Below, one piece after another: positions 30,536-39,356 of a DNA stretch of 39,869 nucleotides; position 1 is the first letter of the stretch; every line of letters begins with the position of its first letter. The notes beneath the pieces are model-generated. The model was not told the DNA's origin and searched no databases. It saw only the letters and a program-made list of their open reading frames with translations. This DNA is from Chloroflexota bacterium (GTDB taxonomy: Bacteria; Chloroflexota; Limnocylindria; Limnocylindrales; CSP1-4), in the NCBI GenBank assembly GCA_003158675.1, contig PMKN01000068.1, forward strand, positions 5,485 to 45,353, read 5' to 3'. The position numbers and the translations under genes were made by a program.

Positions 30536-31576
30536 ATGACCTGGCCCCCGCCTGTCGAGGTTGTCGTCGAGCCCTTCGATGCCGCTGGGCGGGCCGCATA
30601 CGAGGAGCGGATGCAGCCGCCGGACCGATCCGAAGCCCACGCCACGCGTCTGCACGTAGTCACCACGGTCCTCGCCGCGCGCCGCTACTTCCTCGACGGC
30701 GCCAGCAAGAGCGAGATAGCCCAGGAACTCGGGATCTCGCGCTTCAAAGTCGCGCGCCTCCTGGACGCCGCCCGTCGAGAGGGGATCGTCCGGATCGAGA
30801 TCGGGACGCCGTCGGAGATCGATGTGACGCTCTCCGGCGAACTCGCGGTCCGTCACGGCCTCAGGGACGCAATCGTGGTCCGGGCCATCGATGGACCTGA
30901 CGGGTACAAGCGCGACCAGCTGGGTCGGGCGTGCGCTGAACTGCTGACGCAGACGCTTGAGCCGAGCGACGTGCTGGGGATTTCGTGGGGCCGGACCCTC
31001 CACTCGATGGTCGGCCATCTGTCCAAACTACCCGGCTGCACGGTCGTCCAGATAGTGGGTGGCGTCCCCACGCTCGAGCTGGACCTGAACTCAATGGAGC
31101 TCGTCCGGCGGGTCGCCGATTGTGCCGGCGGCCCCGTGTTTCCGCTGCACGTTCCGCTCGTCGTGGACAGTCCCGAGATGGCCGCCGCACTCCGGAGCGA
31201 CCCGCATGTCCGCAAGACCGTGGCGATGTTCGACCGGCTCACGAAGGCGGTCGTCGGCATCGGCGCCTGGACGGCGAGTGGGTCCACGGTCCGAGCGGCG
31301 CTGCCGGAAGAGCTGGCCTCTCAACTGGATGCCGCTGGGGCCATCGCGGAGGTCTGCTCTACGGTCCTCGACGCAAGCGGGTCCGCCATTCGGGCCGACG
31401 GCTTGCCAGGTCGATTCATAGCCATCAGCTCGGAGCAGCTACGCGCCGTGCCGGACGTGGTTGCGATCGCCGGCGGCGCCGCCAAGGCGGCCGCAATCCT
31501 GGCCGCCCTGCGAAGTGGACTCATTCACAGGTTGATCACCGATGAGGAAGCCGCCCGGCTGCTCCTCGCCGCATGA
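30536..31576 (+). CDS. SorC-family sugar-responsive transcription regulator
   Basis: A DNA-binding regulator whose effector is usually a sugar phosphate. From ATG 30536 it has 346 residues. ATG 30611, preceded by GAGGAG at very close range, gives 321, nearer the family norm. The N-terminal helix-turn-helix is visible in YFLDGASKSEIAQELGISRF and KVARLLDAARREGIVRI. The C-terminal sugar-binding domain (about residues 90-340) has VLGISWGRTLHSMV, VVQIVGGV and VVGIGAW, then VVAIAGGAAKAAAILAALRSGL and LITDEEAARLLL, all typical. The stop overlaps the E1 gene by ATGA, so it heads the operon. It probably controls this operon and perhaps the polyol/sugar cluster on the other strand. Confidence 0.88.
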   Translation: MTWPPPVEVVVEPFDAAGRAAYEERMQPPDRSEAHATRLHVVTTVLAARRYFLDGASKSEIAQELGISRFKVARLLDAARREGIVRIEIGTPSEIDVTLSGELAVRHGLRDAIVVRAIDGPDGYKRDQLGRACAELLTQTLEPSDVLGISWGRTLHSMVGHLSKLPGCTVVQIVGGVPTLELDLNSMELVRRVADCAGGPVFPLHVPLVVDSPEMAAALRSDPHVRKTVAMFDRLTKAVVGIGAWTASGSTVRAALPEELASQLDAAGAIAEVCSTVLDASGSAIRADGLPGRFIAISSEQLRAVPDVVAIAGGAAKAAAILAALRSGLIHRLITDEEAARLLLAA

Positions 31577-33936
31577 AGGAGACGACAGCTCGCCGCATGA
31601 AGACGACAGCACGATCGGAGCCAGAAGCAAACACCGTGGCCACGGGGCCGGCCTACAAGAGCGACACCAGACCCGACCTCGCGCCGTTCGAGGAATCCCT
31701 GGGTACGATCCGCGGTTTCGATTTCGTCGGCGACGCCGCGTCCCAGATCGCCGCGGGGAAACTCACTCCCTCCGCGGCCATCGACCTGCTCGACGACATG
31801 CTGGCCATCCGCGAACTCGAGGAGATGATCGTCCGGCTCCGTTCGGGCGGTTACGACCCGCTGCCGGGTTACGACTACCGTGGCCCCACCCACGTCTCCA
31901 TCGGCCAGGAGGCCACCTCGGTCGGCGCCTGCGCCGCCATCCGCCCCGACGACCACATCACCAGCTCGCACCGCGGCCACGGCGACGCTGTCGCCAAGGG
32001 CTTCGCGGCGGTTCGAGCCATGTCCGACGACGACCTGCGGGCCCGTGCTCCCTGGACCCAGGCCAAGGACCACGACGGCCTCCTTGCCGATGCCCTCGAG
32101 GAACACATCTACCGGGTTGTCGCCGAGTTGTTCGGCAAGGAAGAGGGCTACTGCCGCGGTCGCGGCGGCGGCATGCATATCGGCGACTTCTCGACCGGGC
32201 ATCTCGGCGCCAACGCCATCGTAGGTGGCAGCGTCCCGATCGCGACCGGCGCAGCCATGGCGCTCCGCTACCGCGCCACTGACAAGGTCGTGTGCTGCTT
32301 CGCCGGTGACGGCGCCTACGCCAACGGGGTGGTCCTCGAAGCCCTGAACTGGGCGTCGCAGGAGCAATGGACCAACCACCTTGCCGGGGCGCGGGCAGCC
32401 GGCCTGCCGGTCATCTACCTGATCGTCAACAACCACTACGGCATGACCCACCGGACGGACGAAGAGGTCATGGGCGTGGACCACCTGTCTCGCCGGGCGG
32501 CCGGCTTCGCCCAGAACAACATGCATGCTGAGACGGTCAACGGTATGGACGTGCTCGCGGTTCGAGACGCGGTGGAGCGAGCCGCGGCGATCTGCCGAGC
32601 CGGCGACGGCCCGGTCATGATCGAGGCGAGCACGTATCGCTATTACGGCCACTCCCTCTCCGACCCTCGCAACGAATACCGAACCCGCGAAGAAGAGGCG
32701 GCCTGGCGGGCCATCGACCCGATCGAGCGGCTCAAGAGCCAGTTGGTCGCCTCCGGGGCGGCCGACGCCGCGGCGATTGCCGCCGTCGAAGCGGGAGCCC
32801 GCGAGCGCAACGCCCGAGCCGCCGTCCGCGCGTCCAAAGCGACCGACCCGGCCCCCGCGGATCTTCTTAAGTACCTCTATACGGACACAGCGGCCAACAT
32901 CGTCCCCGACCCCGAGGGCGCCGTCGTCACGTACGCGGATCCGCCCGTCGGAAAGCGCGTCAACGGCGCGATGACATATAAGGACGCGCTTCGCGAGGCG
33001 CTCGTGGAGGAGATGCTGCGCGACCGCCGCGTCATCGTCTATGGAGAGGACGTGGCCGACTACGGTGGCGCCTTCAAGTTGACCAAGGATCTGCTCGAGG
33101 CGTTCGGTCGGCAGCGTGTCTTCAACACGCCGATCTCGGAAGCCTGCATCTGCGGCACGGCCGTCGGTGCCTCGATGGTGGGGCTCCGCCCCGTCGTCGA
33201 ACTCATGTATATGGACTTCGCTCTGATGGCCTCAGACCAGATCGCGAATCAGGCCGGGAAGTGGCACTACATGTCGGGCGCCCAGACCGAAGTCCCGCTC
33301 GTAATCCGCGCCTCCGTCGGTGCCGGCAAGGGCTATGGCGGCCAGCACTCGCAGTCGCTGGAGAGCGTCTTCACCCACATCCCCGGGCTCTACGTCATCT
33401 ACCCGGCCACCCCGGCCGATGCCAAAGGACTCCTGAAGTCCGCCATCCGGGACAACAACCCCGTCCTCTTTGTCGAGAGCCAGGGTCTGTACAGCACCAA
33501 AGGCGTCGTGCCCGAGGAGGAGTACCTGGAGCCCATCGGCGTTGCGAAGGTCGTCCGCGAAGGCTCGGATGCCACTATCGTGGCCTGGGGCCCGGCCGTG
33601 CTCGACGCGCTTGGCGCCGCCGAGCGACTCAAGGTCGAGCGTGGCGTCGAAACCGAGGTCATCGATCTGCGGAGCCTCGTCCCGCTGGACATGGAGACGG
33701 TCCTGACCTCGGTCCGCAAGACCGGCCGGTGCGTAGTCGCGGCGCAGGCCGTACTCATCGGCAGCTTCGTCAACGAGATCGTGGCCCGCATCCAGCTCGA
33801 AGTCTTCGACTATCTGGACGCGCCGGTAGGACGTGTCGGCGCCGCCAACGGCATCTCGCCGCAGGCTGAAGGTCTCGAGAAGGCTTTCCTGCCGAACGCG
33901 GGCGACATCTACGCGGCTATTGCCGCGCTACTGTAG
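31573..33936 (+). CDS. 2-oxo acid dehydrogenase E1, alpha and beta subunits fused
   Basis: A 787-residue thiamine-diphosphate enzyme of the pyruvate/acetoin/branched-chain dehydrogenase type. Residues about 60-400 are the alpha part, with HRGHGDAVAKG, GRGGGMHIGDF, the ThDP motif AGDGAYANGVVLEALNWAS closing in IVNNHYGMTH, and YRYYGHSLSDPRNEYRT. Residues about 445-787 are the beta part, with MTYKDALREAL, VYGEDVADYGGAFKLT, NTPISEACICG, VELMYMDFALMASDQI, GAGKGYGGQHSQSLE and DLRSLVPLD. The alpha-beta fusion in one chain is seen in some bacteria. Overlap with the SorC gene is ATGA. A near-duplicate of 21-24 bases (31565-31609) covers the start and gives a second ATG at 31597. GMTHRTDEE and the neighbours hint at acetoin or pyruvate, but the substrate is undecided. 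Confidence 0.92.
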   Translation: MKETTARRMKTTARSEPEANTVATGPAYKSDTRPDLAPFEESLGTIRGFDFVGDAASQIAAGKLTPSAAIDLLDDMLAIRELEEMIVRLRSGGYDPLPGYDYRGPTHVSIGQEATSVGACAAIRPDDHITSSHRGHGDAVAKGFAAVRAMSDDDLRARAPWTQAKDHDGLLADALEEHIYRVVAELFGKEEGYCRGRGGGMHIGDFSTGHLGANAIVGGSVPIATGAAMALRYRATDKVVCCFAGDGAYANGVVLEALNWASQEQWTNHLAGARAAGLPVIYLIVNNHYGMTHRTDEEVMGVDHLSRRAAGFAQNNMHAETVNGMDVLAVRDAVERAAAICRAGDGPVMIEASTYRYYGHSLSDPRNEYRTREEEAAWRAIDPIERLKSQLVASGAADAAAIAAVEAGARERNARAAVRASKATDPAPADLLKYLYTDTAANIVPDPEGAVVTYADPPVGKRVNGAMTYKDALREALVEEMLRDRRVIVYGEDVADYGGAFKLTKDLLEAFGRQRVFNTPISEACICGTAVGASMVGLRPVVELMYMDFALMASDQIANQAGKWHYMSGAQTEVPLVIRASVGAGKGYGGQHSQSLESVFTHIPGLYVIYPATPADAKGLLKSAIRDNNPVLFVESQGLYSTKGVVPEEEYLEPIGVAKVVREGSDATIVAWGPAVLDALGAAERLKVERGVETEVIDLRSLVPLDMETVLTSVRKTGRCVVAAQAVLIGSFVNEIVARIQLEVFDYLDAPVGRVGAANGISPQAEGLEKAFLPNAGDIYAAIAALL

Positions 33937-33968
33937 ACCCAGCCGCCGCCAGCTCCGCGAGGGACACC

Positions 33969-35219
33969 ATGGCCCATCCGATCCTCATGCCGAAACCCGG
34001 CCAGATGACAGAGGAGTGCACCCTCGTTGCCTGGCTCAAGAACGAGGGCGACGTCGTCAAGAAAGGCGATGTCCTCTTCGAGATCGAGACCGACAAGTCG
34101 AACATGGACGTCGAGTCTTTCGAGGCTGGCGTTCTACTCAAGCAGGTCGTCGCCGTCGGTCAGACCGTGCCGGTCAACGCCGTCTGCGGGTATGTGGGCG
34201 AACCCGGCGAGGCGGTGCCGGACGCCCCGTCGATCCCGGCCGCCCCGGCGGTGCTGGTGCCGCCCGTCCCGGTAACAGCGACGACGCCGGTTCCGGCTGT
34301 GGCTCCTGTTGCCGTGGCCGTCACGCCGACGGTGGTCGGCGATGTGCGGCTCCGAATAAGCCCGCGAGCCAGCCGTCTGGCCGCCGATTCGGGCATCGAT
34401 CCTCGCACCATCACCGGAACCGGGCCGGAAGGTCGCATCATCGAACGAGACGTCAAGGCGGCGGCTGCGAAGCCGGCTGCGGCTGCGAAGCCGGCTGCAC
34501 CGGTTGCGGTCGCAGCGTCCGCCTCAGACGAAGATACGCCGCGGCAACTGAGCCGGATGCGCCGCGTCATCGCCGAGCGGCTGACGCTGAGCGCTACCAC
34601 GGTGCCTCAATTCACCGTCACCGTCGCCGTGGACGTGACGAAGCTGCTGGCGCTGCGCACCGAGTTCAAGGCCGCGGGCACCCTTCTCACCATCACCGAT
34701 TTCATCGTTTCGGCCGCGGCTCAAACGCTGGCCGAGTTCCCGGACGTCAATTCCCGGACAGACGGCGTCTCGGTCTGGCCGCGGCGCAGGGTTCACATGG
34801 GCCTCGCTGTGGCACTGTCCGACGGCCTGGTAGTGCCCGTGATCCGCGACGCGGATCGCCTCCCCTTGGAGGTTCTTCACACGCGCGCCGCGGCGCTTGC
34901 CGAGGGAGCGCGCAATGGTGCCCTGAGCCCGGACGACCTGGCCGGCAGCACGTTCACCATTTCGAACCTGGGTATGCTGGGCGTCGACGAATTCAGCGCC
35001 ATCATCAACCCGGGCGAATCGGCCATCCTCGCCGTTTCGAGCGTCGTGCCCACACCGGTCGCGGTCGGCGACGGAATTGGCATTCGGCAGATAATGAAGC
35101 TGACATTGACATCGGATCACCGGCTCGTCGACGGCGAGCTTGCGGCACGCTTCCTGAACGCGCTCCGGCGTCGGCTGCAGGATGCCGACGCATTCCGCGG
35201 CGACTTGCTCAACGGCTGA
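33969..35219 (+). CDS. Dihydrolipoamide acyltransferase (E2)
   Basis: E2 moves the acyl group from E1 to CoA. The 416-residue chain starts at ATG 33969 (GAGGG upstream). A lipoyl domain (residues 1-80) has the lipoylated Lys in FEIETDKSNMDVESFEAG. An Ala/Val/Pro-rich linker follows, then the peripheral subunit-binding domain ISPRASRLAADSGIDPRTIT and GTGPEGRIIERDV (about 120-160), an Ala/Lys linker, and the catalytic domain from about 190 with MRRVIAERLTLSATTVPQFT, STFTISNLGMLGVDEFSAII and TSDHRLVDGELAARFL (catalytic His and Asp). No E3 (dihydrolipoamide dehydrogenase) gene lies in the window, so E3 must come from elsewhere. The gap to E1 is 32 bases. Confidence 0.95.
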   Translation: MAHPILMPKPGQMTEECTLVAWLKNEGDVVKKGDVLFEIETDKSNMDVESFEAGVLLKQVVAVGQTVPVNAVCGYVGEPGEAVPDAPSIPAAPAVLVPPVPVTATTPVPAVAPVAVAVTPTVVGDVRLRISPRASRLAADSGIDPRTITGTGPEGRIIERDVKAAAAKPAAAAKPAAPVAVAASASDEDTPRQLSRMRRVIAERLTLSATTVPQFTVTVAVDVTKLLALRTEFKAAGTLLTITDFIVSAAAQTLAEFPDVNSRTDGVSVWPRRRVHMGLAVALSDGLVVPVIRDADRLPLEVLHTRAAALAEGARNGALSPDDLAGSTFTISNLGMLGVDEFSAIINPGESAILAVSSVVPTPVAVGDGIGIRQIMKLTLTSDHRLVDGELAARFLNALRRRLQDADAFRGDLLNG

Positions 35220-35244
35220 GGGCAATCGGACGACAGGAGGCGAA

Positions 35245-36333
35245 ATGAACCGGACCGCATCACTTCGGGCCGTTGGGCAGAGTGTCTGGCTGGATAACAT
35301 CACCCGAGACCTGCTGGACAGCGGCAAGCTCAAGCACTACATCGACGAACTGTCCGTCACTGGGCTGACGTCCAACCCATCGATCTACGACAAGGCGATC
35401 GGCGGATCATCCTCCTACGACGAGCAGATCCGGCGACTTCATGCGGATGGCGCGAAGGCTGAGGAGATCTTCTTCGAACTGGCGCTGGACGACCTGCGGC
35501 GGGCGGCCGACCTCTTCCGGCCGGTGTTCGACCGGACCGACGGCGTCGACGGCTTCGTCTCCCTCGAGGTCTCGCCCCTCCTCGCCGACGATTCTGCGAC
35601 CACGGCGACCGACGCCGCCCGGCTGCACGCCCTTGCCGACCGACCGAACTTCTTCATCAAGATCCCCGGCACGGCTGCCGGACTGAAGGCGATCGAGGAG
35701 TCGGTCCTCGCGGGCGTGCCGGTTAACGTGACGCTGCTCTTTTCCACCGAGCAATACCTTGCCGCGGCGGAGGCCTACACGCGCGCCATCGAGCGCCGCA
35801 TCGAAGCCGGCCTCAATCCGTACGTGCCTTCGGTGGCGTCCGTCTTCGTGTCCCGCTGGGACGGCCCGATTGCCGGAGCGCTGCCCGACGATCTCCGCCT
35901 CAAGCTCGGCATCGCCACAGCCCAGATGACCTACAACGCCTACACCGAGTTCATCCATAGCGATCGCTGGGCCCGGCTCACGAACGAGGGTGCCCGACCG
36001 CAGCGGCTTCTCTGGGCCAGCACCGGCACCAAGGACAAGGCCGCCTCTGATGTGCTCTACATCGAGGCCCTGGCTGCTCCGCTCACCGTGAACACGATGC
36101 CCGAGGAAACGCTCCTCGCATTCGCCGATCACGGCAACGTCCCGAGTGTGCTCCAGGCTCGAGCTGACCTGCCCGATCCCGCGCTCATGGCCGGCTTCAC
36201 AGCCGCGGGTGTGGACCTCGACGATCTGGCGCGCCGCCTGCAGGAAGCCGGCGTCGAGTCGTTCAACGGCGCGTGGAGATCGCTGCTCTCGCGCATCGAG
36301 CAGTGCGCCGCTGCCGCCTCAGCAGCGCACTGA
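35245..36333 (+). CDS. tal: Transaldolase
   Basis: Transaldolase moves a three-carbon dihydroxyacetone unit between sugar phosphates in the pentose phosphate pathway. The start at 35245 has CAGGAGG six bases upstream and gives 362 residues, the length of the longer (actinobacterial/cyanobacterial) transaldolase group. Motifs are SVWLDNITRDLLDSG, LSVTGLTSNPSIYDKAI, FVSLEVSPLLA, the Schiff-base Lys in NFFIKIPGTAAGLKAIE, VNVTLLFS, ASVFVSRWD, LLWASTGTKDK and YIEALAAPLTVNTMPEETL. The frame extends to 35182 over the E2 gene but without support. As the last gene in the SorC operon it links the imported sugar to central metabolism. Confidence 0.96.
   Translation: MNRTASLRAVGQSVWLDNITRDLLDSGKLKHYIDELSVTGLTSNPSIYDKAIGGSSSYDEQIRRLHADGAKAEEIFFELALDDLRRAADLFRPVFDRTDGVDGFVSLEVSPLLADDSATTATDAARLHALADRPNFFIKIPGTAAGLKAIEESVLAGVPVNVTLLFSTEQYLAAAEAYTRAIERRIEAGLNPYVPSVASVFVSRWDGPIAGALPDDLRLKLGIATAQMTYNAYTEFIHSDRWARLTNEGARPQRLLWASTGTKDKAASDVLYIEALAAPLTVNTMPEETLLAFADHGNVPSVLQARADLPDPALMAGFTAAGVDLDDLARRLQEAGVESFNGAWRSLLSRIEQCAAAASAAH
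36301..36332 (+). terminator. Hairpin overlapping the end of the transaldolase gene
   Basis: CAGTGCGC (36301-36308) and GCTG (36310-36313) pair with CAGC (36320-36323) and GCGCACTG (36325-36332), one mismatch apart, around a 6-base loop. The stem covers the stop codon. The following bases (AGGTCTGACTTCTTCG) are only mildly T-rich. It could terminate the plus-strand operon. Confidence 0.5.
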
Positions 36334-36483
36334 GGTCTGACTTCTTCGCTCATGCCTGGACCGAGTGGCGAGTTGGCGCCCACCTGATCGCGGTTGGCGA
36401 AGTGCTGCGGCGAACGGAATAGAGCGCGGCGGGCTTCATGGCCAGTTCGTTCTGGAGCGTGGTCAGCTGCGTGTCAACCGGAG

Positions 36484-37680
36484 CTACGGCTGGAACACTT
36501 CGGCTGAAGCGGTGCTGGGCCCCACGCCGGCAACCCTTCCGCCAGCGATGAGGACGCGGCCGTCGGAGAGCAACGTGGCGGTGGCGGACTCGCGCGCGGT
36601 CCCCATTTCGCTGGTCGCACTGAAGGTGCCGGACGCCGGGTCATACAGCTCGGAGGCCCCGAGGTAGCTTCCAAACCGCCCTCCTGTGATGAGGACGCGG
36701 CCGTCTAAGAGCAGCGTCGCGGTCTGGCCCGAGCGAGTCTTGACCATCTCGCCGGTAGGGCTGAAGGTGCCGGTCGCCGGGTCATACAGGTCCGCCGAGG
36801 CGGTAGAGGGCATGCCGGTCAGCGACCCTCCGGCGACGAGGACGCGGCCGTTGTGGAGCAACGTTGCGGTGTGGTGCGCCCGGGCTGCGGTCATCTCGCC
36901 GGTCGTGCTGAATCGGCCGGTCGCCGGGTCATATAGCTCGGCGGAGGCAAAGTCGGAATTCCCCCCGCCGGCGACCAGGACGCGGCCGTCCGGCAGCAGC
37001 GTGGCGGTGTGACTCGCCCGAGGTGTGGTCATCGTGCCGGTCGCGCTGAATGTGCCGGTCGCCGGGTCATACAGCTCGGCAGAGGAGAGGATGGCGATAT
37101 CCGTCGTCCCGCCGGCGACCAGGACGCGGCCGTCCGGCAGTAGAGTGGCTGTATGACCCATCCGAGGTGTGATCATCGAGCCGGTCGCGCTGAATATGCC
37201 GGTCGCCGGATCGTACAGCTCGGCGGAGGCCGGGTCGGAACTCTGCCCTCCGGCTACCAGGACGCGGCCGTCGGAGAGCAGCGTTGCGGTGTGAGAGGAT
37301 CGAGGCGTCGCCATCGCGCCGGTCCGGCTGAAGGTGCCGGTCTTGGGGTCATACAACTCGGCCGTATCCCCTCCGGCGATGAGGACGCGTCCGTCGTGGA
37401 GCAGCGTCGCGGTGTGGGAGTCGCGGACCCTGGTCATCGAGCCGGTCTGGCTGAAGCCAGGAACAGGCGTGGCGGCGGGGACTGGTGGGGAACTCGGCGC
37501 CGCGGTGGGCGCTGCGGTGGGCGCCGCGGTCGGAGAGCCTCCGGAGCAGGCCGCCATCGCGAGGGCTAGGAGCAGGCCCGCCGGGCCCAGGCAGCTTGCG
37601 CGCCTATGCGTGAGGATCCGCCGCCCAAGACGCGCGCCGCCGCCGGCGGTGCTCCGGGGTGTTCGAATGCGGGTCGTCAT
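36484..37680 (-). CDS. Kelch-repeat lipoprotein, second of a tandem pair
   Basis: A 398-residue exported protein. The basic N-terminus and hydrophobic segment end in [10 protein letters not shown], a lipobox-like site, followed by a Pro/Thr/Ala tether. Then come seven Kelch-type repeats of about 45-50 residues, each with HTATLL-DGRVL-AGG and [15 protein letters not shown], expected to fold as a seven-bladed beta-propeller. The last repeat ends AEVFQP. It is a close paralogue of the gene before it, whose stop it overlaps by ATGA. Function is unknown; surface binding or attachment is possible from the fold alone. The DNA is strongly repetitive, so assembly errors in repeat number cannot be excluded. 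Confidence 0.88.
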   Translation of the reverse strand: MTTRIRTPRSTAGGGARLGRRILTHRRASCLGPAGLLLALAMAACSGGSPTAAPTAAPTAAPSSPPVPAATPVPGFSQTGSMTRVRDSHTATLLHDGRVLIAGGDTAELYDPKTGTFSRTGAMATPRSSHTATLLSDGRVLVAGGQSSDPASAELYDPATGIFSATGSMITPRMGHTATLLPDGRVLVAGGTTDIAILSSAELYDPATGTFSATGTMTTPRASHTATLLPDGRVLVAGGGNSDFASAELYDPATGRFSTTGEMTAARAHHTATLLHNGRVLVAGGSLTGMPSTASADLYDPATGTFSPTGEMVKTRSGQTATLLLDGRVLITGGRFGSYLGASELYDPASGTFSATSEMGTARESATATLLSDGRVLIAGGRVAGVGPSTASAEVFQP

Positions 37681-39041
37681 CCGTGGCCTCCCTCGCTGGG
37701 TGACTCAGTGAGTGCCGGTCGTGGGTCAAAAAGCTCGGCGGAGGCGAGACTCACGGAGTTCGAGCCGCTCGTGCAGCCTCCGGCGATGAGGACGCGGCCG
37801 TCGGAGAGCAGCGTCGCGGTGGGAAAGACGCGAACGGAGGCCATCGGAGCGGTCCGAACGAACTTGCCGGTCGCCGGGTCGTACAGCTCGTTGAAAAGCT
37901 CCAAACCGTTGTACTCCTGCCCTCCGGCGATGAGGACGCGGCCGTCAGACAGCAGCGTCTCGGTACCGAAGAAGTGAACCGAAGCGGTCGAGCCGGTTGG
38001 GTTGAACTTGCCGGTCGCCGGGTCATACAGGTCGGCCGAGGTCAACGGAAAGCTGGGGTACCCGCCGACGACGAGAACGCTGCCGTCCGAGAGCAGGGTT
38101 GCTGTATGGACGTAGCGCGAGGCAGTCATGGAGCCGGTGGGGCTGAAGGTGCCCGACGCCGGATCGTAGAGCTCGGCAGAGGCGTAGATAACGTTGCCGT
38201 TCGCTCCTCCGGCGATGAGGACCCGACCGTCGGACAGTAGTGTCGCCGTGTGGGAGTACCGAGCGTTGGTCATCGGGCCGGTGGGGCTGAACTTGCCGGT
38301 AGCCGGGTCATAGAGCTCGGCCGAAGCGAGTGCGGAGGAACTGCCGCCCCACGGCCCGAACGTGGCGGCGCCTCCGGCGATGAGGACGCGTCCGTCGGAC
38401 AGTAATGTGGCCGTATGGCCGCCCCGAGCGGTGGTCATCGGGCCGGTCCGGCTGAACTTGCCCGTTGCCGGGTCGTAGAGTTCGGCCGAGGCGAGGGCGG
38501 AGGGTTGACCGTTCGCTTCGCCGATAGGGACTCCTCCGGCGATCAGGACGCGTCCGTCGGACAGCAACGTCGCGGTCTGGGATTCGCGGGCTGTGGCCAT
38601 CGAGCCCGTCCGGCTGAACGTGCCGGTCTTGGGGTCATACAACTCGGCCGAAGCCAGGGGGATCCCGTTGGAACCTCCGGCGATGAGGACGCGACCGTCG
38701 TGGAGCAACGTTGCGGTGTGCGAGTACCGAGCCGTGGCCATCGAGCCTGTCTGGCTGAAGCCGGCAATAGGGGAGGCGGCCGTCGGTGCGGCGGCGGCAG
38801 TGGGCGTGGGACCAGGAGTCGAGGTTCGCGCGGCTGTGGGAGTCGGCTCGGCGGTCCCGATGGTCATTGGCGAGGCGGTGGGCGACACAGCCGGATAACC
38901 TCCGGAGCAACCGGCGACTGCGACGGCCGAGAGCAGGCTCGCCAGACCAAGGCAGCTCCCGCGCAGATGCGAAAATGCCCGCCGTGCATGACCCGTCCCA
39001 CGGCCGGCCGTACTCCAGCGTGCACGATTGCGAGTTGTCAT
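37677..39041 (-). CDS. Kelch-repeat lipoprotein, first of a tandem pair
   Basis: The start at 39041 (GGAAGG six bases upstream) gives 454 residues; the upstream in-frame start at 39125 has no support. The signal segment ends in [11 protein letters not shown] with a fitting lipobox, then a Thr/Pro/Ala tether of about 55 residues. Seven Kelch-like repeats follow (DGRVLIAGG with one DGSVLVVGG), with longer loops than the downstream paralogue. The Cys lipobox and lack of other domains suggest a lipid-anchored extracellular propeller. It is joined to its paralogue by ATGA, which points to a recent tandem duplication. A TAGAAT -10-like box at 39124-39129 (minus strand) may mark its promoter. Confidence 0.88.
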   Translation of the reverse strand: MTTRNRARWSTAGRGTGHARRAFSHLRGSCLGLASLLSAVAVAGCSGGYPAVSPTASPMTIGTAEPTPTAARTSTPGPTPTAAAAPTAASPIAGFSQTGSMATARYSHTATLLHDGRVLIAGGSNGIPLASAELYDPKTGTFSRTGSMATARESQTATLLSDGRVLIAGGVPIGEANGQPSALASAELYDPATGKFSRTGPMTTARGGHTATLLSDGRVLIAGGAATFGPWGGSSSALASAELYDPATGKFSPTGPMTNARYSHTATLLSDGRVLIAGGANGNVIYASAELYDPASGTFSPTGSMTASRYVHTATLLSDGSVLVVGGYPSFPLTSADLYDPATGKFNPTGSTASVHFFGTETLLSDGRVLIAGGQEYNGLELFNELYDPATGKFVRTAPMASVRVFPTATLLSDGRVLIAGGCTSGSNSVSLASAELFDPRPALTESPSEGGHG

Positions 39042-39238
39042 GCGTGCCTTCCGGCCCTCGGCGGCTCGGCGCGCGCCGGCCTTGCAAGCGGTCAGCCACA
39101 ACGCGCAGCCCCGGCTAAAGGGCATTCTAGCGACCGTCAGGTAGCCGCCGATGACGCGCCAGCGCGCGCAAGTCGAAGCTCATAGCACCTGACGCGAGCC
39201 ACCAGCTCGCCTCTCGCCATCGAGCTCAGGCCCAAAGA

Positions 39239-39269
39239 CAAGACCGCCGCCGGTGAGGCGACGGTCTTG
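39239..39269 (-). terminator. Terminator of the inositol-3-phosphate synthase gene
   Basis: A 13-bp stem (39239-39251 with 39257-39269, one G-U pair when read as minus-strand RNA) with a 5-base loop lies about 90 bases after the stop and is followed on the minus strand by TCTTTG. It also ends the 200-base spacer before the Kelch genes. Confidence 0.65.
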
Positions 39270-39356
39270 GGGTTCGGCGATGGAGGATGTTTCGTTCGGG
39301 CCGGTTCCGGTGGGAGTCCCACCAGCCCGGGTCGCGCGATGCGACCAGGTGGTGTG

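Noticed and set aside
36484-39041. Regularly spaced repeats as a possible CRISPR or minisatellite
   Set aside because: The repeat unit is a coding Kelch blade of about 45-50 codons with lipoprotein signals; there are no short palindromic repeats with unique spacers.
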